Origin: Rhodobacter sp.
Lineage (GTDB): Bacteria; Pseudomonadota; Alphaproteobacteria; Rhodobacterales; Rhodobacteraceae
Length of the DNA: 64,000 nt
Assembly (NCBI GenBank): GCA_030065095.1
Contig: JASJDP010000021.1
Location: 1-64,000 of the forward strand
Direction of reading: 5' to 3'
In this document: positions 62,518-64,000 of the stretch, one piece after another
How the letters are laid out: every line of letters begins with the position of its first letter
How positions within the stretch are numbered: position 1 is the first letter of the stretch
Made by a program: the position numbers and the translations under genes
The notes under the pieces: generated by a model
The model's database searches: none
The model's input: the letters and a program-made list of their open reading frames with translations, nothing else
What the model was told of the DNA's origin: nothing

Positions 62518-62522
62518 GCGCG

Positions 62523-63965
62523 ATGACGATCCAGATTCCATTCGACAACAGCTATGCGGAATTGCCCGAGCGGTTTTATGCCCGGCTCGATCCGACGCCG
62601 GTGGCCGAACCTGCCCTGATTGCGCTCAATGACGCGCTGGCGCGGGACCTGGGCCTTGATGCGGATGCGCTGAAATCCCCCGCAGGTGTGCAGGTGCTGG
62701 CCGGAAACATGGTGCCTCCCGGCGCCGACCCGCTGGCACAGGCCTATGCCGGACACCAGTTCGGAGGATGGTCGCCACAGCTCGGCGACGGGCGGGCGAT
62801 TTTGCTGGGTGAGGTCATTTCCGCCAATGGGTTACGGCACGACATTCAACTGAAGGGTTCGGGCCGGACGCCATTCAGCCGGATGGGCGACGGGCGCGCC
62901 TGGCTGGGGCCGGTGATCCGCGAGTACATCGTCAGCGAGGCGATGCATGCGCTTGGCATCCCGACCACCCGGGCGCTGGCCGCGGTGGCCACGGGCGAAA
63001 CCGTGCTGCGCGAGACGCCCCTGCCCGGTGCCGTGCTGACGCGGGTCGCATCCAGCCATATCCGCGTCGGGACATTTCAGTATTTCGCGGCGCGGCAGGA
63101 CAAAGACGCGCTGAAAGAGCTGACCGATCACGTGATTGCGCGTCACTATCCCGATGCCGGAACCGCGCTGGAGATGCTGGAGCGGGTAATCGCGGCCCAG
63201 GCCCGGTTGGTGGCGCAATGGATGGGCGTTGGGTTCATCCACGGGGTGATGAACACGGACAACACCCATATCGCCGGCGAGACGATCGACTATGGCCCCT
63301 GCGCCTTCATGGACCGCTATCACCCCGAGACGGTCTATAGCTCGATCGATCAGTTCGGCCGCTATGCCTATGCCCGTCAACCCGAAATCGCGGTTTGGAA
63401 CCTTGCACAGCTTGCGACCGCATTGCTGCCGCTGATCGACGAGGACCAGGACCGGGCCATCGAGATGGCGACGGAGGCCGTGCACCGGTTCCCCGGCTTG
63501 TATTCGGAGGCTTGGCTGGCCGTGTTCCGCCCCAAGCTTGGCCTGACCACGGCCGAGCCGGGGGACGCCCAGCTGATCGAGACGCTACTGTCGCGCATGT
63601 CCGCGCTTGGCGCGGACTTCACCAACACCTTCCGGGGGCTGGCGGACGGCAGCGCGCGCGGCCGGTTCGCCGATCCGGACGGCTTCGATGCCTGGGCTGC
63701 GGACTGGCGCGCGCGGATGGGTCGCGAGACGGCGGACGAGGCCGTGCGGATCGAGACCATGCGGCGCGCCAACCCGGCTGTCATCCCCCGCAACCACCGC
63801 GTGGAAGAGGCGATTTCCGCCGCGGTTGCAGGCGACTTCGGACCGTTTCGGGCGCTCATGGGCGCCCTGGTCAGACCATGGGACGACCCGTCCGGCGAAG
63901 GGGTTCGTTTCACGCGACCGCCGGAACCGGGCCAGGAGGTCCGGCAGACCTTCTGCGGCACCTAG
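62523..63965 (+). CDS. selO: SelO protein adenylyltransferase (YdiU family)
   Basis: The 480-residue pseudokinase-fold enzyme transfers AMP to Ser, Thr or Tyr of target proteins. The nucleotide site shows [17 protein letters not shown], and [23 protein letters not shown] carries likely catalytic D246 with N247 and D256 for metal. In many eukaryotes the penultimate region has selenocysteine; here the end is TFCGT, with ordinary Cys at 478. SelO is linked to redox stress. The start is ATG 62523 with GAGG. Only 35 bases remain after the stop. Confidence 0.95.
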   Translation: MTIQIPFDNSYAELPERFYARLDPTPVAEPALIALNDALARDLGLDADALKSPAGVQVLAGNMVPPGADPLAQAYAGHQFGGWSPQLGDGRAILLGEVISANGLRHDIQLKGSGRTPFSRMGDGRAWLGPVIREYIVSEAMHALGIPTTRALAAVATGETVLRETPLPGAVLTRVASSHIRVGTFQYFAARQDKDALKELTDHVIARHYPDAGTALEMLERVIAAQARLVAQWMGVGFIHGVMNTDNTHIAGETIDYGPCAFMDRYHPETVYSSIDQFGRYAYARQPEIAVWNLAQLATALLPLIDEDQDRAIEMATEAVHRFPGLYSEAWLAVFRPKLGLTTAEPGDAQLIETLLSRMSALGADFTNTFRGLADGSARGRFADPDGFDAWAADWRARMGRETADEAVRIETMRRANPAVIPRNHRVEEAISAAVAGDFGPFRALMGALVRPWDDPSGEGVRFTRPPEPGQEVRQTFCGT

Positions 63966-64000
63966 GATCCGCAATCGGGGCCGCTCTGGGCCGGTTTTGG

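Noticed and set aside
62377-62522. Possible riboswitch upstream of selO
   Set aside because: Several GC-rich pairs exist but no match to cobalamin, yybP-ykoY or other riboswitch cores I know.

Overview
The window is ordinary-looking chromosome from a high-GC alphaproteobacterium, most likely the Rhodobacteraceae (Roseobacter group). The evidence is the SUF operon headed by an IscR without the usual cysteines, a CckA hybrid kinase, an lptF-lptG-lptD-surA-pdxA-rsmA run, DUF4167 and DUF1499 proteins, an alphaproteobacterial LexA box (GTTC-N7-GTTC) at recA, and an Irr/ICE-type iron box at the SUF promoter. All names come from reading translated frames and motifs. No database search was run.

Layout. 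1-6.3 kb is an accessory-looking stretch: a possible insertion-sequence end, a cysteine-rich unknown, several small membrane proteins, an ABM-like protein, a helix-turn-helix regulator and a GNAT-like unknown, ending at a tRNA-Arg(CCG). 6.3-18.3 kb (minus strand) is one long, tightly packed SUF transcription unit: iscR, an IscS-like desulfurase, sufB, sufC, sufD and sufS. Between sufB and sufC sit an FkbM methyltransferase, a polysaccharide pyruvyl transferase, a cupin, a YbjQ protein, a methyltransferase-like protein and two small membrane proteins. Two YIP1-family membrane proteins separate sufD from sufS, and a second FkbM gene closes the run. 18.4-23.6 kb (plus) carries an alpha/beta hydrolase, icd, a DMP19-like protein, an SMR exporter and typA. 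23.6-35.4 kb (minus) carries a small secreted protein, MOSC and DUF1330 proteins, alaS, recA with its LexA box, cckA, an RsmB-type rRNA methyltransferase, guaB and a TDT transporter.

35.5-46.2 kb is mixed: a ureohydrolase, a duplicated LprI-like protein, a 0.7 kb repeat-bearing gap, lipA, divergent oxyR/katG, a membrane methyltransferase-like protein, a VIT1/CCC1 transporter, holC, a VOC protein and pepA. 46.3-53.9 kb is the LPS-export/outer-membrane operon. 54.3-64 kb carries DUF4167, prmC-prfA, a DUF1499 protein, a second ureohydrolase, an M20 amidohydrolase, mazG, a nucleoside hydrolase, a GNAT acetyltransferase and selO.

Functional themes are Fe-S cluster assembly under iron control, peroxide defence (oxyR/katG), LPS transport and outer-membrane folding, translation termination and rRNA methylation, and DNA repair. 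I saw no CRISPR array, phage, or toxin-antitoxin system. The most unusual things are the surface-polymer-type genes inside the SUF operon, the cysteine-poor IscR, a pair of near-identical 23-bp intergenic palindromes, a dispersed repeat with an inverted-repeat structure, a leader ORF abutting typA, and a MOSC gene with no standard start codon where one is expected.
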